DNA from: Flavobacterium fontis
GTDB taxonomy: Bacteria > Bacteroidota > Bacteroidia > Flavobacteriales > Flavobacteriaceae
Direction: 5' to 3'
Length of the DNA: 64,000 nt
Assembly (NCBI RefSeq): GCF_900129405.1
Contig: NZ_FQVQ01000015.1
Span: 16,920 to 80,919 of the forward strand
Part shown: positions 62,377 to 64,000 of the stretch, piece by piece
Layout of the letters: every line of letters starts with the position of its first letter
How positions within the stretch are numbered: the first letter of the stretch is position 1
Notes under the pieces: model-generated
Seen by the model: only the letters and a program-made list of their open reading frames with translations
Told to the model about the DNA's origin: nothing
The model's database searches: none
Program-made: the position numbers and the translations under genes

Positions 62377-62517
62377 GCTAACCTTCCGTCTTTAGCCGAC
62401 TGTGGCGGTCAAAGCGAAACGATTTTTCCTTACTAAGATAAACGTTTTTCGTGTAAACCAAACACCAAACTAGCACTTACCAGCCATAGCGGCTAGCGGC
62501 TGTTAGCGGTGGTTTGT
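62377..62517. repeat. Inverted-repeat spacer with GCTAAC / GTTAGC ends (attC-like)
   Basis: 141 bases from GCTAAC (62377-62382) to GTTAGC (62512-62517). The inner arms TAGCCGACTGTGGC (62412-62425) and GCCATAGCGGCTA (62483-62495) pair over 13 positions with one mismatch and one bulged base. Unpaired centre. This is the arrangement of an attC site, but the core is not the canonical RYYYAAC / GTTRRRY. Confidence 0.65.
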
Positions 62518-62538
62518 GTTTATACTTAAGTATTATAA

Positions 62539-62964
62539 TTAAAATACTCTCAGTTTGAACAACTTGAAATTTTCATCATCAAAATAAAAACTTGAATTCG
62601 ACTTTTTCAAAATTACTTTTGTAGATTCCAATTTCGATTCAACCGTTTCAAATTCTATATCAACCTTATCTAAGAAGTTTTTAAAATTTTTCAAGCTTGT
62701 ATTTTCACTTAACACGATTTCTACGTCTCCAAATTTTAAGAAACTGAGTTCTCTAGTTTCATATTGAAAATCAAATTGAATTCCAACAACAATTCCTTTA
62801 GCCACGATAATCTCGAAAAAATAATCTCGAATGTAGAATCCAGCAATACAAGGTATGTCGCCTTCTTCTTCTTTAATAATTTCTATATTATGGTTTAAGT
62901 TGTCACCTATTTTAATATCGGAAATTTTTCTTTCTAGTATTAATTCAGATAAGTTCATTTTCAT
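62539..62964 (-). CDS. Unrecognised protein of the cassette-like array (unit 6)
   Basis: A 141-residue soluble protein (ATG at 62964 chosen; 62958 is also possible), strongly AT-rich, with alternating strands (FFEIIVAKGIVVGIQFDFQYET, VILKKSNSSFYFDDENFKLF). No family recognised. Single unit between two spacers, 21 bases and 21 bases from the spacer ends. Confidence 0.68.
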   Translation of the reverse strand: MKMNLSELILERKISDIKIGDNLNHNIEIIKEEEGDIPCIAGFYIRDYFFEIIVAKGIVVGIQFDFQYETRELSFLKFGDVEIVLSENTSLKNFKNFLDKVDIEFETVESKLESTKVILKKSNSSFYFDDENFKLFKLRVF

Positions 62965-62985
62965 ACAGTTGTCGATCAAATCACC

Positions 62986-63115
62986 GCTAACGGTTTGGCG
63001 CTTGGCGCAGTAGGGGAGTTATGAAAACGCAAACTGTCTAGCCGTTAAAAATTTGATTAAAAGTAAAAAATATAATTGAACCGTTATGCCCCTATTGCGC
63101 CAAACCCCTGTTAGC
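62986..63115. repeat. Inverted-repeat spacer with GCTAAC / GTTAGC ends (attC-like)
   Basis: 130 bases from GCTAAC (62986-62991) to GTTAGC (63110-63115). Arms TTGGCGCAGTAGGGG (about 63000-63014) and CCCCTATTGCGCCAA (63089-63103) pair over 15 positions with one G-T. Between the arm and the end the left side has an extra GGTTTGGCGC. Best-conserved member of the spacer set. Confidence 0.72.
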
Positions 63116-63121
63116 AGTAGT

Positions 63122-63877
63122 TTATTCTTTTATATTGCTGTGATATTCTTTATAAATATTTTCAAATCTATCATCCCAATCAGCAATAATATATGTTATT
63201 TTAGAATAGTCTGCATTGTCAATATACTTTCCTCGAATTGATTGGTTATAGTTTATTTCCTCAATAATTTCATTTCCTTTTATTTCGCCATAAGTAGCAA
63301 ATTGAGTTTTGCCATTATAAATTAAAATTTCTCCAAGTTTCGATTTTAGAGCAAATGGATAAGTCGACATCATAACTTCTTTTGCATTCATGCTTGAGAT
63401 TCTATATTTATGAGGTAGAGTGAAATCACTTTCTTTAATTTCTTCAACACTATTAATAAATATTACATTTTGATAATAATATTGAAATGGAGCACTTTTT
63501 GAAATCAAAATGATACAAAAATCTATTACTTCACCATTCTTTAGTTTTACTTTTACAGGAAATTCTAAATTTTTAGCACTGAATGAATATTTCGAGCTTG
63601 GCAAACCTTTTATTGAGATTAATTTTTCAAAATCTTCTCTATTAAGTTTTAAATCATAATTATTCCATTCAAGAATACGGTCAACTATTTTTTGGTTAAT
63701 AAAGCGAATTCTTTTTGATTCATTATCGAAATACCAATATTCTTCTAAGTCTTTATATTTATATAAATCGCCAAATTTTAAAGATTTGAAATGCTTGAAA
63801 TTATCAAATTCTTCTTCTTTTGAATAGAATTCAAAGTCACTAAAGGGAGTAGAAGGCTTTTCTTTAATTTCAGTCAT
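63122..63877 (-). CDS. Unrecognised protein of the cassette-like array (unit 7)
   Basis: A 251-residue soluble, acidic, strongly AT-rich protein (TPFSDFEFYSKEEEFDNFKHF, KYKDLEEYWYFDNESKRI, FPVKVKLKNGEVIDFCIILIS). No family recognised. Its stop is 6 bases from the spacer end at 63115 and its ATG is 28 bases from the spacer end at 63906. Confidence 0.7.
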   Translation of the reverse strand: MTEIKEKPSTPFSDFEFYSKEEEFDNFKHFKSLKFGDLYKYKDLEEYWYFDNESKRIRFINQKIVDRILEWNNYDLKLNREDFEKLISIKGLPSSKYSFSAKNLEFPVKVKLKNGEVIDFCIILISKSAPFQYYYQNVIFINSVEEIKESDFTLPHKYRISSMNAKEVMMSTYPFALKSKLGEILIYNGKTQFATYGEIKGNEIIEEINYNQSIRGKYIDNADYSKITYIIADWDDRFENIYKEYHSNIKE

Positions 63878-63905
63878 ATTTTCTCGTTTTTTCGGTTAAA
63901 TTACT

Positions 63906-64000
63906 GCTAACGTTCCGCCTTTAGTTTGCATTATTAAATATTAATTACTTTAACCTATAAGGAAACGGGTGAACTAAAACGTTTCGTAGGGTTGTGACCT
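63906..64000. repeat. Start of another spacer, cut by the window end (attC-like)
   Basis: TGCTAACGTTCCGCCTTTAG at 63905-63924 has the same GCTAACGxTT opening as the spacer at 62986 and CCGTCTTTAGCCG-like sequence as at 62.4 kb. The partner end lies beyond 64000. Confidence 0.5.

Noticed and set aside
58689..64000. Canonical integron
   Set aside because: No integrase or attI is visible and the spacer cores differ from RYYYAAC / GTTRRRY, so it is reported only as cassette-like.

Overview
The window comes from the chromosome of a Bacteroidetes bacterium, almost certainly a member of the Flavobacteriaceae. The evidence is gene content (a scattered menaquinone pathway, a type IX secretion (T9SS) C-terminal sorting domain, BlaI/M56 regulation, ABC-F, PASTA-RluD pair), promoters of the TAnnTTTG / TTG type, and the general lack of strong Shine-Dalgarno sequences. 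Most of it is ordinary, densely packed core chromosome. No prophage, insertion sequence, CRISPR array, rRNA or integrase was seen.

Layout. 1-8.7 kb: ftsH (cut by the left edge), rsfS, birA, a SRPBCC protein, pyrE, a NUDIX hydrolase, coaD, ddl, a PASTA protein and rluD. 8.7-21.6 kb: secreted endonuclease, RNA m5C methyltransferase, Kup, a repeat-rich secreted protein, an ECF sigma factor operon and small membrane or lipoprotein genes. 21.7-36 kb: four menaquinone genes (menD, menB, menA, menC) interleaved with PH-domain membrane proteins, then glutaminyl cyclase, dipeptide epimerase, VOC and SDR genes. 36-43 kb: low-complexity repeats, a structured RNA resembling Flavo-1, transaldolase, a thioredoxin-fold lipoprotein, an ABC-F ATPase with one degenerate ATP site, a lipid A acyltransferase, rhomboid and SIMPL proteins. 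43-49.9 kb: an amidase-like protein, yebC, gcvT and a two-component operon with two unrecognised upstream genes, then a 67-bp tandem repeat and tRNA-Arg(ACG). 49.9-58.7 kb: apt, a BlaI-M56 regulatory operon, MFS, serine hydrolase and S41 peptidase genes. 58.7-64 kb: seven short, AT-rich genes, all on the reverse strand, separated by inverted-repeat spacers.

The two most unusual structures are as follows. (1) Two intergenic regions, one upstream of the two-component operon (49.1 kb) and one upstream of a small membrane protein (43.9 kb), carry arrays of the half-site GTATTTTTCC / GGAAAAATAC at an exact 22-bp period. Both arrays stand at the same distance from a weak -7 element. This looks like an autoregulated operon and a second target of one regulator. 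(2) The last 5 kb looks like an integron-type cassette array without a visible integrase: ORF, inverted-repeat spacer with TAAC...GTTA ends, ORF, and so on.

Other points of note are a BlaI-type dyad array lying on a well-formed promoter, a tRNA 3'-end sequence repeated in a 67-bp tandem array beside the tRNA, and an amidase fold that has lost a zinc ligand. All calls come from reading the sequence. No database search or folding program was run.
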